Assembly (NCBI GenBank): GCA_959596495.1
Contig: CAUFXK010000001.1
Location: forward strand, 1 to 64,000
Origin: an uncultured Collinsella sp.
GTDB lineage: Bacteria > Actinomycetota > Coriobacteriia > Coriobacteriales > Coriobacteriaceae
Direction: 5' to 3'
Length of the DNA stretch: 64,000 nucleotides
The first letter of the stretch is position 1. Every line of letters begins with the position of its first letter. This document shows positions 43,384-52,599 of this stretch, piece after piece. Both the position numbers and the translations under genes were made by a program. The notes under the pieces are model-generated. The model saw only the letters and a program-made list of their open reading frames with translations, was not told the DNA's origin and did no database searches.

Positions 43384-44370
43384 CTACTCGTCGTCTCCGT
43401 CGTTGGGGTCGCCCTTGAGGGTGTTGATGTCCAGGTACTGGTTATCGTCCTCTTTTTGCTGGGTCTCCGACTCCGCTTGGGTGGGGCCGCGGAACAGCTG
43501 GAATCCCTCAAACGCAATGGCGCCGAGCAGGGCAATGACAATGGCGATAAAGGCAACCTTGACTGCCTGCGGAAATTCCGAGAAACGCAGCGACTTTTCC
43601 TCGGCGTAATAATCGGCGAAGCGCTCTTCGCCCGTGCTTTTGGTATACGCCGGCGCGGACGCGGCCTCCGGGTCATATTCCGGTGCAGGCGTGGCGGCGT
43701 ACGGATCGTTGAGATAATCGCTCGATGCGGTGCCATAATCCTCGGTCTCGATGCGACCGTTGCCAGCATAGTCATCGGAATAATCGGAATATGTCGCACC
43801 GCCCTCATAGTCCGCGGCGCTCGTGTTGGCGGCAAAAAGCGGGTTAACTGGAACGTCGAGCGCCGGCATGCCGGTAGAGGTCTCATCCAGATCGGCTGCA
43901 GCCCAGGAATCGTAGGCAACCTGACGGGCAACGGGCTCATCGAGCCTTGCGACCGGAGGCTTGCGTGCCGCAGGAACAGGCAACTGCTGGGCGCTGTACA
44001 TAACAGTGCTGTCGGCCGATTTGCCCTGCGTCGCTGCAGCGAGAAATGCCGCCGTCTCGGACGGGTCGCTTGCGGGGCGGGGAGCGGGCGTGGGCGCCGA
44101 AGTGGGTGCGGGCGTAGGCGCGGGCGTCGAAACAGCCAACTGCGCAGGAGTCGGCGCAGATGCGGTCTTAGGCGCAAGTGCGGGATTGGGGTTTGACGGG
44201 CGAGCCCCACCGCCCATGAGTTCGTCGGCGGTCCACGGGCGATCATTCATCACGTCGTCAAGGCTCAGCGAAAACAGGTCGTCTTCACTCTCATCGAACA
44301 TGCGGTGCACATGTCCACCAATTGCCGGAATCAATCCGCGACCGGTGCATGATGCCTTGCTCAACGCCAT
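43384..44370 (-). CDS. Pro/Ala-rich protein with one membrane helix
   Basis: A 328-residue protein I do not recognise. Residues 1-60 are a short acidic segment (FDESEDDLFSLSLDDV); residues 65-105 are a Pro/Ala-rich linker of APTPAPT repeats; 130-260 are low-complexity and acidic; a single hydrophobic helix, VKVAFIAIVIALLGAIAFEG, lies near residues 275-295, with a short acidic tail. There is no signal peptide, so it is probably anchored with its long N-terminus inside the cell. AAAGGATGG precedes ATG 44370. Genes on both sides are unrelated. Confidence 0.65.
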   Translation of the reverse strand: MALSKASCTGRGLIPAIGGHVHRMFDESEDDLFSLSLDDVMNDRPWTADELMGGGARPSNPNPALAPKTASAPTPAQLAVSTPAPTPAPTSAPTPAPRPASDPSETAAFLAAATQGKSADSTVMYSAQQLPVPAARKPPVARLDEPVARQVAYDSWAAADLDETSTGMPALDVPVNPLFAANTSAADYEGGATYSDYSDDYAGNGRIETEDYGTASSDYLNDPYAATPAPEYDPEAASAPAYTKSTGEERFADYYAEEKSLRFSEFPQAVKVAFIAIVIALLGAIAFEGFQLFRGPTQAESETQQKEDDNQYLDINTLKGDPNDGDDE

Positions 44371-44493
44371 TCTGTTCCATCCTTTCGAAATATTAATGAC
44401 ATCGATTATATGGAACTTCCCAAGCGGCTCGGCCTTGGATTCGTGCTTTCCAGAACTCGCGCCCAAAAGGGGAGGGGCAATCCGGACGAGTGT

Positions 44494-45147
44494 CTACTTG
44501 TCGCCGGCCGCCGCCTTGGCCTCATTGAGGTAGCTATAGAAGCTGTATTTGGAGATGCCAAAGAACTCGCAGGCGCGCTCGCTCGACTTGGAAATGAGGA
44601 AGGCACCGCGACGGTCGAGGTAGCCAATGGCACGAATGCGCTCGTCTTTGGTCATGAGTGCCGCGGGCTTGCCCACAAACTGCTCGCACTCGTGCAGCAG
44701 GTCCTCGAGCAGATCGCCGATGTTCTTGGTAATGGGCTCGGGCTCGGTATAGCCCGTGCCGCCGGTGCCGGTAAAGGCATCGAGCGAGCGCTCAAAAGCC
44801 TTCATGAGCGTAATGTCAAAGTTGATGCCCAAAATGCCGACGGGCTTGCCCTCGTCGTTGCGGATAAAGATCGTCGACGATTTGAGCAGCTTACCGTCGG
44901 TGGTTTTAGTGAGGTACGGCTCGCGGTCGTGTACATCGGTGGCGCCCTCGTGCATGGACTCAAACACGATATGGCTGGGGCCGTCACCCAGTTTGCGCCC
45001 GCTGACGTGGCTGTTTTCGATCACTACGATGGAGTGGTCTACGTCCTCGGTCTCCAGATCGTGGACGACGACTTCGCAGTTGGGGCCAAATTGGAGCGCC
45101 AGGCCGTGTGCGAGGCGCTTGTAAAACTCAATCTGTGCGGGGGTCAT
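44494..45147 (-). CDS. YheO-like PAS/HTH transcriptional regulator II
   Basis: A 217-residue paralogue of the regulator at 15207-15863. The PAS domain includes ALQFGPNCEVVVHDLE and VIENSHVSGRKLGDGPSH; the C-terminal HTH reads CEFFGISKYSFYSYLNEAKA. ATG 45147 follows GGAAGG. It is divergent from ygeX, with two matching palindromes between the genes, which makes it the likely regulator of purine block II. Relatives (YheO, DauR) sense small ligands through the PAS domain. Confidence 0.88.
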   Translation of the reverse strand: MTPAQIEFYKRLAHGLALQFGPNCEVVVHDLETEDVDHSIVVIENSHVSGRKLGDGPSHIVFESMHEGATDVHDREPYLTKTTDGKLLKSSTIFIRNDEGKPVGILGINFDITLMKAFERSLDAFTGTGGTGYTEPEPITKNIGDLLEDLLHECEQFVGKPAALMTKDERIRAIGYLDRRGAFLISKSSERACEFFGISKYSFYSYLNEAKAAAGDK

Positions 45148-45266
45148 GGGTACCTTCCTAAAAATTAGTTTGGGCACACTTTGCCATAAACCACATCTGT
45201 TCGCAAACAAATCCATCAACAAGGCAATTCATGACCGTTCGGCGGCGAAAAAGTACCGATTACGGC

Positions 45267-45281
45267 AACAAACAATTTGTT
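45267..45281. promoter_or_regulatory. Candidate operator O1 upstream of ygeX
   Basis: AACAAA-CAA-TTTGTT, a perfect 6-base inverted repeat. An almost identical site lies 51 bases downstream, about five helical turns. Both fall in the divergent region between the YheO-like regulator and ygeX. Confidence 0.55.
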
Positions 45282-45317
45282 AGGTTTGCCAATCAAAAAG
45301 TGTGATAGAACAGTGCT

Positions 45318-45332
45318 AACAAACTTTTTGTT
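45318..45332. promoter_or_regulatory. Candidate operator O2 upstream of ygeX
   Basis: AACAAA-CTT-TTTGTT, the same palindrome as O1 with a different spacer, 93 bases before the ygeX start. Confidence 0.55.
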
Positions 45333-45424
45333 TGGCATCCACATAAAAGTTCAGTCGCATGAATGGGAATGGGCTGAAACGCGTATGCGGGGGCCGGCAA
45401 GAGAGGACTTAAGGAGTTCACCGT

Positions 45425-46639
45425 ATGGCCGATAAGATCCAGTGGGCGGGCAACACGATGCCCAAGAGCGATGACAAGCACTTGGGAATCATGAGCCTCG
45501 ACCACGTGAAGAAGGCCCGCGCCTTCCACCAGTCGTTCCCTCAATATACCGTCACCCCGCTTGCCCGCCTGGACGGTCAGGCTGCGCGCTTGGGTCTGTC
45601 CAACCTGTGCGTTAAGGACGAGAGCTATCGCTTTGGCCTCAACGCCTTTAAGGTTCTGGGCGGATCGTTTGCCATGGCCAACTACATTGCCGACGAGACC
45701 GGCAAGGACGTTGCCGAGTGCACCTTCGATTACCTGACCTCCGATCAGCTTGCCAAGGACTTTGGCCAGGCCACCTTCTTTACCGCTACCGACGGCAATC
45801 ATGGCCGCGGCGTGGCATGGGCTGCCAACAAGCTGGGCCAGAAGGCCGTCGTTCACATGCCCAAGGGTTCCACCAAGCCCCGCTTCGATAACATCGCCGC
45901 CGAGGGCGCAACGGTGACCATCGAAGAGGTCAACTACGACGAGTGCGTGCGCATGGCCGCCGCCGAGGCCGACGCCTGCGAGCGCGGCGTCATCGTTCAG
46001 GACACCGCCTGGGAGGGCTACGAGAAGATCCCGTCTTGGATCATGGAGGGCTACGGCACCATGGCTTCCGAGGCTGCCGAGCAGCTGCGCGAGATGGCCA
46101 TCAACCGCCCGACGCACGTGTTTGTCCAGGCTGGCGTGGGTTCGCTCGCCGGCGCCGTGGTGGGCTACTTCACCAACCTGTATCCCGATAACCCGCCCAC
46201 CTTCGTCGTGGTCGAGTGCGCTCCGGCCGCCTGCCTGTACAAGGGCGCTGCCGCCGGCGACGGCGATCCGCGTATCGTGGACGGTGACATGCCCTCCATC
46301 ATGGCCGGTCTGTGCTGCGGCGAGCCCAACATCCTGGGCTGGGATATCCTGCGCAACCATGCCACCGCCTTCGTGTCCTGCCCCGACTGGGTCACCGCTC
46401 GCGGCATGCGCACCCTGGGCGCCCCCGAGAAGGGCGACCCGCGCGTCATCTCCGGCGAGTCCGGCGCGGTGACCACTGGCCTGGTCGAGACCCTCATGCT
46501 CGATCCTGAGTACGCCGAGCTCAAAGAGCTCATCGGCCTGGATAAGACGAGCTCCGTGCTCTGCTTCTCCACGGAAGGTGACACCGATCCGGATCAGTAC
46601 CGTCGCATCGTCTGGGAAGGCGAATACCCCACTTGCTAA
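45425..46639 (+). CDS. ygeX: 2,3-diaminopropionate ammonia-lyase
   Basis: A 404-residue PLP enzyme of the fold-type II group. FGLNAFKVLGGSFAMANY contains the PLP-binding lysine; DGNHGRGVAWAA (TDGNHG) is the conserved asparagine loop binding the cofactor phosphate region. It splits 2,3-diaminopropionate to pyruvate and ammonia via aminoacrylate. AAGGAG lies at 45411-45416. It is the first gene of purine block II, followed by ygeY; in the yge cluster it is thought to consume a late intermediate of purine breakdown. Confidence 0.94.
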   Translation: MADKIQWAGNTMPKSDDKHLGIMSLDHVKKARAFHQSFPQYTVTPLARLDGQAARLGLSNLCVKDESYRFGLNAFKVLGGSFAMANYIADETGKDVAECTFDYLTSDQLAKDFGQATFFTATDGNHGRGVAWAANKLGQKAVVHMPKGSTKPRFDNIAAEGATVTIEEVNYDECVRMAAAEADACERGVIVQDTAWEGYEKIPSWIMEGYGTMASEAAEQLREMAINRPTHVFVQAGVGSLAGAVVGYFTNLYPDNPPTFVVVECAPAACLYKGAAAGDGDPRIVDGDMPSIMAGLCCGEPNILGWDILRNHATAFVSCPDWVTARGMRTLGAPEKGDPRVISGESGAVTTGLVETLMLDPEYAELKELIGLDKTSSVLCFSTEGDTDPDQYRRIVWEGEYPTC

Positions 46640-46713
46640 TCGTTGGGGCGGAGTAAATAGGTATCGCTCCGCCACCTCACAGGTAGATTCCTTAGTTTGA
46701 AAGGTTATGAACA

Positions 46714-48099
46714 ATGGCTAAAGAACTCGATTTCGACGCTATCAAGGCTGCTGCTGAGTCCCATCGTGCTGATATGACTCGCTTCCTGCGCGCCATGATC
46801 TCTCACCCCTCTGAGTCCTGCGAGGAGGGTGAGGTCGTCGCTTGCATTAAGGCCGAGATGGAGAGCCTTGGCTATGACGAGGTCAAGGTCGACGGCCTGG
46901 GTAACGTCATGGGCTTTATGGGCGAGGGCGACAAGATCATCGCCATCGACTCTCACATCGACACCGTCGGCATCGGCAACATCGATAACTGGGATGCCGA
47001 TCCTTATGAGGGCTACGAGACCGACGAGATCATCTATGGCCGCGGCGGCTCCGACCAGGAGGGTGGCATGGCTTCTGCTACCTACGCTGCCAAGATGATG
47101 AAGGACATGGGCCTCATCCCCGAGGGCTACAAGATCATGGTCGTCGGCACCGTCCAGGAAGAGGACTGCGACGGCATGTGCTGGCAGTACATCTACAACA
47201 AGGACGGCATTAAGCCCGAATTCGTCATTTCCACCGAGCCCACCGACGGCGGCATCTATCGCGGTCACCGCGGCCGCATGGAGATCCGCGTCGACGTTCA
47301 CGGTACCTCCTGCCACGGCTCTGCTCCCGACCGCGGCGACAATGCCATCTACAAGATGGCCGACATCATCGCCGACGTTCGCGCTCTCAACAACAACGGC
47401 TGCGACGAGTCGACCGACATCAAGGGTCTCGTCAAGATGCTCGACCCCAAGTACAATCCCGAGCACTTCGAGGATGCCCGCTTCCTGGGCCGCGGCACCT
47501 GCACCGTCAGCCAGATCTTCTACACCAGCCCCAGCCGCTGCGCCGTGGCCGACTCCTGCGCCATCTCCATCGACCGTCGTATGACCGCCGGTGAGACCTG
47601 GGAGTCCTGCCTGGACGAGATCCGCAACCTGCCGGCAGCCAAGAAGTACGGTGACGACGTGAAGGTCTCCATGTACATGTACGACCGTCCGTCCTGGACC
47701 GGCGAGGTCTACGAGACCGAGGCTTACTTCCCCACGTGGATCAACAAGGAGACCGCTCCGCACGTCAAGGCCCTCGTCGACGCCCACAAGGCCATGTTTG
47801 GTGACGAGCGCATCGGCTGCGAGCCCAGCATGGACAAGCGCACCGGTCGCCCGCTGTGCGACAAGTGGACCTTCTCCACGAACTGCGTTTCCATCCAGGG
47901 CCGCTACGGCATCCCCTGCGTGGGCTTTGGCCCGGGTGCCGAGTCTCAGGCTCACGCTCCCAACGAGGTCACCTACAAGGACGACCTGGTCACCGCTGCC
48001 ACCATGTACGTGGCTGCCCTGAACCTCTACGATCCGAGCAAGGCCGATGGCGACGCCACCGTGTTCCGCGCCGGTCTGACCAACAACAAGATCGATTAG
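46714..48099 (+). CDS. ygeY: YgeY-type M20 metallohydrolase
   Basis: A 461-residue M20-family hydrolase. [14 protein letters not shown] gives the first metal histidine and Asp; [11 protein letters not shown] the bridging Asp; [12 protein letters not shown] the catalytic Glu and its neighbour; [15 protein letters not shown] the dimerisation region. YgeY proteins form a subgroup linked to selenium-dependent hydroxylase clusters. It probably cleaves an acyl or carbamoyl amine intermediate. The gap to ygeX is 74 bases with its own AAAGG site. Confidence 0.93.
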   Translation: MAKELDFDAIKAAAESHRADMTRFLRAMISHPSESCEEGEVVACIKAEMESLGYDEVKVDGLGNVMGFMGEGDKIIAIDSHIDTVGIGNIDNWDADPYEGYETDEIIYGRGGSDQEGGMASATYAAKMMKDMGLIPEGYKIMVVGTVQEEDCDGMCWQYIYNKDGIKPEFVISTEPTDGGIYRGHRGRMEIRVDVHGTSCHGSAPDRGDNAIYKMADIIADVRALNNNGCDESTDIKGLVKMLDPKYNPEHFEDARFLGRGTCTVSQIFYTSPSRCAVADSCAISIDRRMTAGETWESCLDEIRNLPAAKKYGDDVKVSMYMYDRPSWTGEVYETEAYFPTWINKETAPHVKALVDAHKAMFGDERIGCEPSMDKRTGRPLCDKWTFSTNCVSIQGRYGIPCVGFGPGAESQAHAPNEVTYKDDLVTAATMYVAALNLYDPSKADGDATVFRAGLTNNKID

Positions 48100-48300
48100 T
48101 CCCATTCCTCGATTTTGTTGAGCCGGGGGCCGCTCGTGTCCCCGGCACCCCCTGTTGACTTGGGGCCCGCGGTCGTTATCTCCCATGCTTCCTCAACGGT
48201 GGCGGGTCCTCGTCATGGTGCTCTGCATGTTCTAGCCACACGCGCATGCCGGAGCACATCTACTCATTGCGATCGTTTCATCTTTAGAAAGGACATTTCC

Positions 48301-49503
48301 ATGGACGCTAAGTTTACCGAGCTCGTCGAGCAGCTGAACGGCCTCGATTTTAAGGGTATGTACGGCAGCGATTTCCTGCACACTTGGGACAAGACCACCG
48401 ATGAGCTCAAGGCTCTCTACATCGTCGCCGACGCCCTGCGCGAGCTGCGTGAGAACAACGTTTCGTCCAAGATCTTCGACTCGGGCCTGGCCGTCTCCCT
48501 GTTCCGCGACAACTCCACCCGTACGCGCTTCTCCTTCTCTAAGGCCGCCAACCTGCTCGGCCTTGAGCTGCAGGACCTGGACGAGAAGAAGTCCCAGATC
48601 GCTCACGGCGAGACCGTCCGCGAGACCGCTACCATGATTTCCTTCATGGCCGACGTCATCGGCATCCGCGACGACATGTACATCGGCAAGGGCGACGCCT
48701 ATATGGCCGAGGTCTCCGAGTCTGTCCAGCAGGCCTACGAGGACGGCGTTCTGGATCACCGTCCCACGCTCATCTCCCTGCAGTCCGATTCCGACCACCC
48801 CACGCAGTCCTCTGCCGACATGCTCTACCTCATCAACGAGTTTGGCGGTCTTGAGAACCTCAAGGGCAAGAAGGTTGCCGTCACCTGGGCCTATTCGCCC
48901 TCTTACGGCAAGCCGCTGTCCTGCCCGCAGTCGCTGATCAGCCTGCTGCCCCGCTTTGGCATGGACGTCACCCTGGCCCACCCCGAGGGCTACGACCTCA
49001 TGCCCGAGGTCGTCGAGCGCGCCAAGGGCTATGCCGCCGAGTCCGGCACCACCTTTAAGCAGGTCAACACCATGGCCGAGGCCTTCGAGGGCGCCGACAT
49101 CGTGATCCCCAAGAGCTGGGCTCCGTTTGCCGCCATGGAGAAGCGTACCAACCTGTACGCCGAGGGCGACGACGCCGGCATCGCTGCGCTCGAGAAGGAG
49201 CTGCTCGCCCAGAACGCCACGCATCAGGATTGGTGCTCCACGACCGAGCTCATGGAGAAGACCGCCAACGGCCAGGACACCATCTTTATGCACCCGCTGC
49301 CCGCCGACATTTCCGGTGTCTCCTGCGAGCACGGCGAGGTTAACGCCGACGTCTTCGACATGCACCGCGTGGGCATGTACAAGGAGGCCAGCTACAAGCC
49401 GTATGCCATCGCAGCCATGATGTTCCTGCAGAAGGTTGCCGATCCCGCCGCTACCCTCAAGGCCCTCGACGAGCGCAACACCGCCCGTTGGCTCCAGGCC
49501 TAA
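48301..49503 (+). CDS. ygeW: YgeW-type knotted carbamoyltransferase
   Basis: A 400-residue aspartate/ornithine transcarbamoylase homologue. SLFRDNSTRTRFSFSKA is the carbamoyl-phosphate site; WAYSPSYGKPLSCPQSL and FMHPLPADISGV follow in the C-terminal half. The last two are typical of the YgeW branch. The enzyme may transfer or release carbamoyl groups, giving carbamoyl phosphate for ATP synthesis. The frame is open from 48115, but ATG 48301 with GAAAGGA is the standard start. A 201-base gap separates it from ygeY. Confidence 0.92.
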   Translation: MDAKFTELVEQLNGLDFKGMYGSDFLHTWDKTTDELKALYIVADALRELRENNVSSKIFDSGLAVSLFRDNSTRTRFSFSKAANLLGLELQDLDEKKSQIAHGETVRETATMISFMADVIGIRDDMYIGKGDAYMAEVSESVQQAYEDGVLDHRPTLISLQSDSDHPTQSSADMLYLINEFGGLENLKGKKVAVTWAYSPSYGKPLSCPQSLISLLPRFGMDVTLAHPEGYDLMPEVVERAKGYAAESGTTFKQVNTMAEAFEGADIVIPKSWAPFAAMEKRTNLYAEGDDAGIAALEKELLAQNATHQDWCSTTELMEKTANGQDTIFMHPLPADISGVSCEHGEVNADVFDMHRVGMYKEASYKPYAIAAMMFLQKVADPAATLKALDERNTARWLQA

Positions 49504-49526
49504 AGCCGGGTTGAGGTAAGCCATGT

Positions 49527-49566
49527 AAAGGGGGCGCTCTGCCAACCGGCGGGGTGCCCTTTTTTG
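49527..49566 (+). terminator. Terminator after ygeW
   Basis: AAAGGG...CCCTTTTTT forms the base of an imperfect GC-rich hairpin with inner GCTCTGCC/GGCGGGGT pairing, ending in six T residues. Confidence 0.65.
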
Positions 49567-49652
49567 CATCGCGGGCGTGCGGGATAAGCGCTTTCGATGT
49601 GGATGCCCGCGGCGCGAGTTATGGGTACGATGGTTTCAGGGGAGGTATCACC

Positions 49653-50267
49653 ATGAGACTTGGATGCGTCATTATGGCTTCGGGCGAGGGCAAGCGGTTT
49701 GGCTCCAACAAGATGCTTGCCGATATCTATGGCGAGCCGCTGATTGCCCGGGCCATCGATTCGGTTCCCCGGGGCTTTGACGTCGTGGTTTCGACGCGTT
49801 GGCCCGAGGTCGCTCAGATTTGCGAGGACAAGCATTGCCCGTGCGTTCTGCACGATGGCGAGCTGCGCAGCGAAAGCGTCCGTGCGGGCCTTTCGTGGGG
49901 AGTCGAACGCAACTGGAAAGGTTGCCTCTTTTTGCCGGGCGACCAGCCGCTTGTGAGCACGGACTCTTTTGAGGCCATGGTTCGCGCGTTTGACGAGCGT
50001 GGCCGCAAACATCCGGTGCGCTTGGCGTGCAACGGTGAGCCTTCGAGCCCGGTGCTCTTTCCGGCGGAACTATTCGATGCACTCATGCGTCTTGAGGGCA
50101 AGGACGGCGGGGGCTCGATTCTCAAGGACCGTACCGACGTGGTGCTGGTCGAGGCGCGTGCCTACGAGCTGTGGGATGTCGATACCGCAGAGGGACAGCG
50201 ACGCATAACGGAGCATATCGCGGCCTGCTCGTATTTTGATCGCGTGGCCAACTGTATTAATCAATAA
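49653..50267 (+). CDS. mocA: MocA-type molybdenum cofactor cytidylyltransferase
   Basis: A 204-residue nucleotidyltransferase. VIMASGEGKRFGSNKMLADI is the NTP-binding loop with its lysines, and LFLPGDQPLVSTDSF holds the metal-binding Asp. MocA makes molybdopterin cytosine dinucleotide, used by xanthine-dehydrogenase-type hydroxylases such as the one at 22814. ATG 49653 follows GGGGAGG; the longer frame from 49554 has no start signal. Confidence 0.9.
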   Translation: MRLGCVIMASGEGKRFGSNKMLADIYGEPLIARAIDSVPRGFDVVVSTRWPEVAQICEDKHCPCVLHDGELRSESVRAGLSWGVERNWKGCLFLPGDQPLVSTDSFEAMVRAFDERGRKHPVRLACNGEPSSPVLFPAELFDALMRLEGKDGGGSILKDRTDVVLVEARAYELWDVDTAEGQRRITEHIAACSYFDRVANCINQ

Positions 50268-50275
50268 GGAGCAAC

Positions 50276-51643
50276 ATGATCATCATCAAAAACGGCGCGC
50301 TCGTGACGCCCCAGGGGCTTCGCCGCGCCGATCTTGCCATGGAGGGCGACAAGATTGTGCGGATTGCCGCGGCGATTGAGCCGGCCGAGGGCGATACCGT
50401 CGAGGACGCCGCGGGCTGCTGGGTGTTTCCCGGCTTTATCGACGGCCACACGCACATGCAGTGCTGGACTGGCATGGATTGGACAGCCGATAGCTTTGAA
50501 ACCGGCACGCGTGCGGCTGCCTGCGGCGGTACGACGACCATCGTGGACTACGCGACGGCTGATCGCGGCGTGACCATGCCCGATGCCTTGGCCGAGTGGC
50601 ATCGCCGTGCCGACGGAACCTGCACGGCCAACTACGCCTTTCATATGGCACTCGCCGAGTGGAATGAACGCAACCGCGCCGATCTTTCGGCTATGCGCGA
50701 GGCGGGCGTATCGTCGTTTAAGACCTACTTTGCCTACGATCATTTGCGCCTGGACGATGCCGAGACGCTCGAGGTGCTCGAGGAGCTCAAGCGTATTGGC
50801 GGCATACTGTGCGTGCATTGCGAGAACGGTACGCTGGTGAATGAGCTGCAGAAGCGCGTGTACGAGCAGGGGATTCATGGGCCCGAGGGGCATGCGCTCA
50901 GCCGCCCGGACGTGTGTGAGGCCGAAGCCGTGAGCCGCCTGCTGTATCTGGCGCACCTGGCCGGCGACGCCCCAGTCAACGTGGTGCACCTTTCGACCAA
51001 GCTGGGGCTCGAGGCCATCCGTGCCGCCAAGGCGCGCGGGCAGAAGAATATCTATGTCGAGACCTGCCCTCAGTATCTGATGCTCGACGATACATGCTAC
51101 TTGGAGCAGGGCGAGGACGGCTTTGCGGGTGCCAAGTATGTGATGAGCCCGCCGCTGCGCCATGCTGGCGACCGTGCGGCTCTGCGCGAGGCACTTGTGG
51201 CCGGCGAGATCGATACGATTGCGACCGACCACTGCAGCTTTAACCTGCACGGGCAAAAGGACCGCGGACGCGACGATTTCCGCGCGATTCCCAACGGCGG
51301 GCCCGGTGTGGAGCATCGCCCCGTCGCGATCGCTACGAGCTTTGAGGGACGGCTGGGTCCTGAGGATCTGTGCCGCTTGATGAGCGAGAACCCGGCGCGC
51401 GTCTTTGGCATGTATCCGCGCAAGGGATGTCTTGCCGAGGGCTCCGATGCCGACGTGTGCGTGTGGGATCCCAAGGCGCGCTGGACCATTCGCGCGGCGA
51501 CGCAGCATCAGGCTGTGGACTACACGCCACTCGAGGGTTTTGAAGCGCACGGCCGCGCCAAGGCTGTGTTTGTGAACGGCGTGCTGGCCGCGCGCGACGG
51601 CGAGCCCACCGGAGCCCAGCCCGGCCGCTACGTGCCCCGCTAA
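50276..51643 (+). CDS. hyuA: D-hydantoinase / dihydropyrimidinase family
   Basis: A 455-residue cyclic amidohydrolase. FPGFIDGHTHMQCWTG supplies the first metal histidines; VSSFKTYFAYDH carries the carbamylated lysine; CVHCENG and VVHLSTK supply later ligands; IATDHCSFN the catalytic Asp. It opens hydantoin- or dihydropyrimidine-like rings, such as allantoin-like intermediates. AAGGAG is five bases before the ATG; it follows mocA by eight bases, and both match the yge/yqe set of E. coli. Confidence 0.92.
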   Translation: MIIIKNGALVTPQGLRRADLAMEGDKIVRIAAAIEPAEGDTVEDAAGCWVFPGFIDGHTHMQCWTGMDWTADSFETGTRAAACGGTTTIVDYATADRGVTMPDALAEWHRRADGTCTANYAFHMALAEWNERNRADLSAMREAGVSSFKTYFAYDHLRLDDAETLEVLEELKRIGGILCVHCENGTLVNELQKRVYEQGIHGPEGHALSRPDVCEAEAVSRLLYLAHLAGDAPVNVVHLSTKLGLEAIRAAKARGQKNIYVETCPQYLMLDDTCYLEQGEDGFAGAKYVMSPPLRHAGDRAALREALVAGEIDTIATDHCSFNLHGQKDRGRDDFRAIPNGGPGVEHRPVAIATSFEGRLGPEDLCRLMSENPARVFGMYPRKGCLAEGSDADVCVWDPKARWTIRAATQHQAVDYTPLEGFEAHGRAKAVFVNGVLAARDGEPTGAQPGRYVPR

Positions 51644-51670
51644 CAGGAAGATCACCGGATTCCCCTCCGC

Positions 51671-51737
51671 AGTTGCGGTGGAATAGTTCCTGTTTAGCCG
51701 CCAAATAGGCCGTTTCAGGAACTATTCCACCGCAACT
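51671..51737. repeat. Perfect 22-bp inverted repeat, AGTTGCGGTG family
   Basis: AGTTGCGGTGGAATAGTTCC extends to a 22-base arm that pairs exactly with 51716-51737 around a 23-base loop. Its outer 15 bases (AGTTGCGGTGGAATA) recur with one change in the element at 54475-54531. It lies between the convergent hydantoinase and yqeC genes; no T-run follows. Confidence 0.85.
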
Positions 51738-51762
51738 TATATGTCTGGTGGGGCAGCGCCGG

Positions 51763-52497
51763 CTATTTGAGGCTGCTGGCGACGATGAGGCGGCCGAGGG
51801 CGGCCTCGAAGCGATCTGCCATTGTTGGGTCGGCAAGCGTGTCGGCTTGGTTGAGCATGACGCGTGCGATGCTGAGTCCCAGCGCCTGCATCTCGGCATT
51901 GAGCACCTGGGCGACGCGCTCGGGCGTGGCGATGTCGGTGGGCTCGCAGCCGCAACGCTCGCAGAAGAGCTCGGGGCGGTGAACGGCCTCGTTGATGGGC
52001 TTGCTGAACCCCGAGGCGCCGACGAGCCAGATGACGTTGGCCGTGCCGGCGGGAACGACCGGCTCCCAGGCGGCATGCGCCTTGAGCGGGAGTCGCTTGC
52101 TACCATCTGCCTCGGCCAACACATAGTCAAAGCGCTGCGCCAGCTCGTTGAGCGGCTCGGCGGGGGCGGAGAGCTTGCCTGTCTCCGGGTTCAAAACACC
52201 CGCCTGGCAGATACTTCCGCGGACAAGTCCCGCGCATGCCTCGCAGGTGCAGCCGGGAACATGTAGGGTCCCTGGCTTCCAAGGCGCGGCGTCCAGGCGA
52301 CGGCTCGACCCGTCCCATGGCACGCCGGCGACGGGAAACATGTGCGTGGTGGTACAGAGGAGCACGCGGCCGCCAGTGCGCATGAGCTCGAGACCCAGCG
52401 TCTTCAGCAGCGTCGACTTGCCGCCACTGCCGATAATCGCGGTAATGCCCGGCTCGATCCTGAGCGCAGAGGCAAGATTGCCGCTAACCGTTTCCAT
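51763..52497 (-). CDS. yqeC: YqeC-type selenium hydroxylase accessory protein
   Basis: A 244-residue P-loop protein. ITAIIGSGGKSTLLKTLGLE is the nucleotide-binding start; VLLCTTTHMFPV and DYVLAEADGSKRLPLKAHA are family blocks. YqeC proteins occur only with selenium-dependent molybdenum hydroxylases and are thought to help cofactor or selenium insertion. A cysteine-rich stretch (CTCEACAGLVRG) in the middle may bind metal. It is transcribed opposite to yqeB. Confidence 0.9.
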   Translation of the reverse strand: METVSGNLASALRIEPGITAIIGSGGKSTLLKTLGLELMRTGGRVLLCTTTHMFPVAGVPWDGSSRRLDAAPWKPGTLHVPGCTCEACAGLVRGSICQAGVLNPETGKLSAPAEPLNELAQRFDYVLAEADGSKRLPLKAHAAWEPVVPAGTANVIWLVGASGFSKPINEAVHRPELFCERCGCEPTDIATPERVAQVLNAEMQALGLSIARVMLNQADTLADPTMADRFEAALGRLIVASSLK

Positions 52498-52504
52498 CTG
52501 TTCA

Positions 52505-52545
52505 CCGCCGTATAATACTGTGATAATAAATAATCATCAGAGTAG
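52505..52545. promoter_or_regulatory. Divergent promoter region yqeC / yqeB
   Basis: An AT-rich island with TATAAT on the plus strand (52511-52516) and TATTAT on the minus strand (52523-52528), inside GC-rich surroundings. The -35 elements are not clear. Confidence 0.4.
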
Positions 52546-52599
52546 CGGCCGAACCGCTTTTGCTCTGCTCAAACCGTAGCACAGGGAGGTGCCCCGGGA

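Noticed and set aside
48115..48300. Extended start for ygeW
   Set aside because: The upstream frame lacks a ribosome binding site and family similarity; ATG 48301 gives the standard N-terminus.
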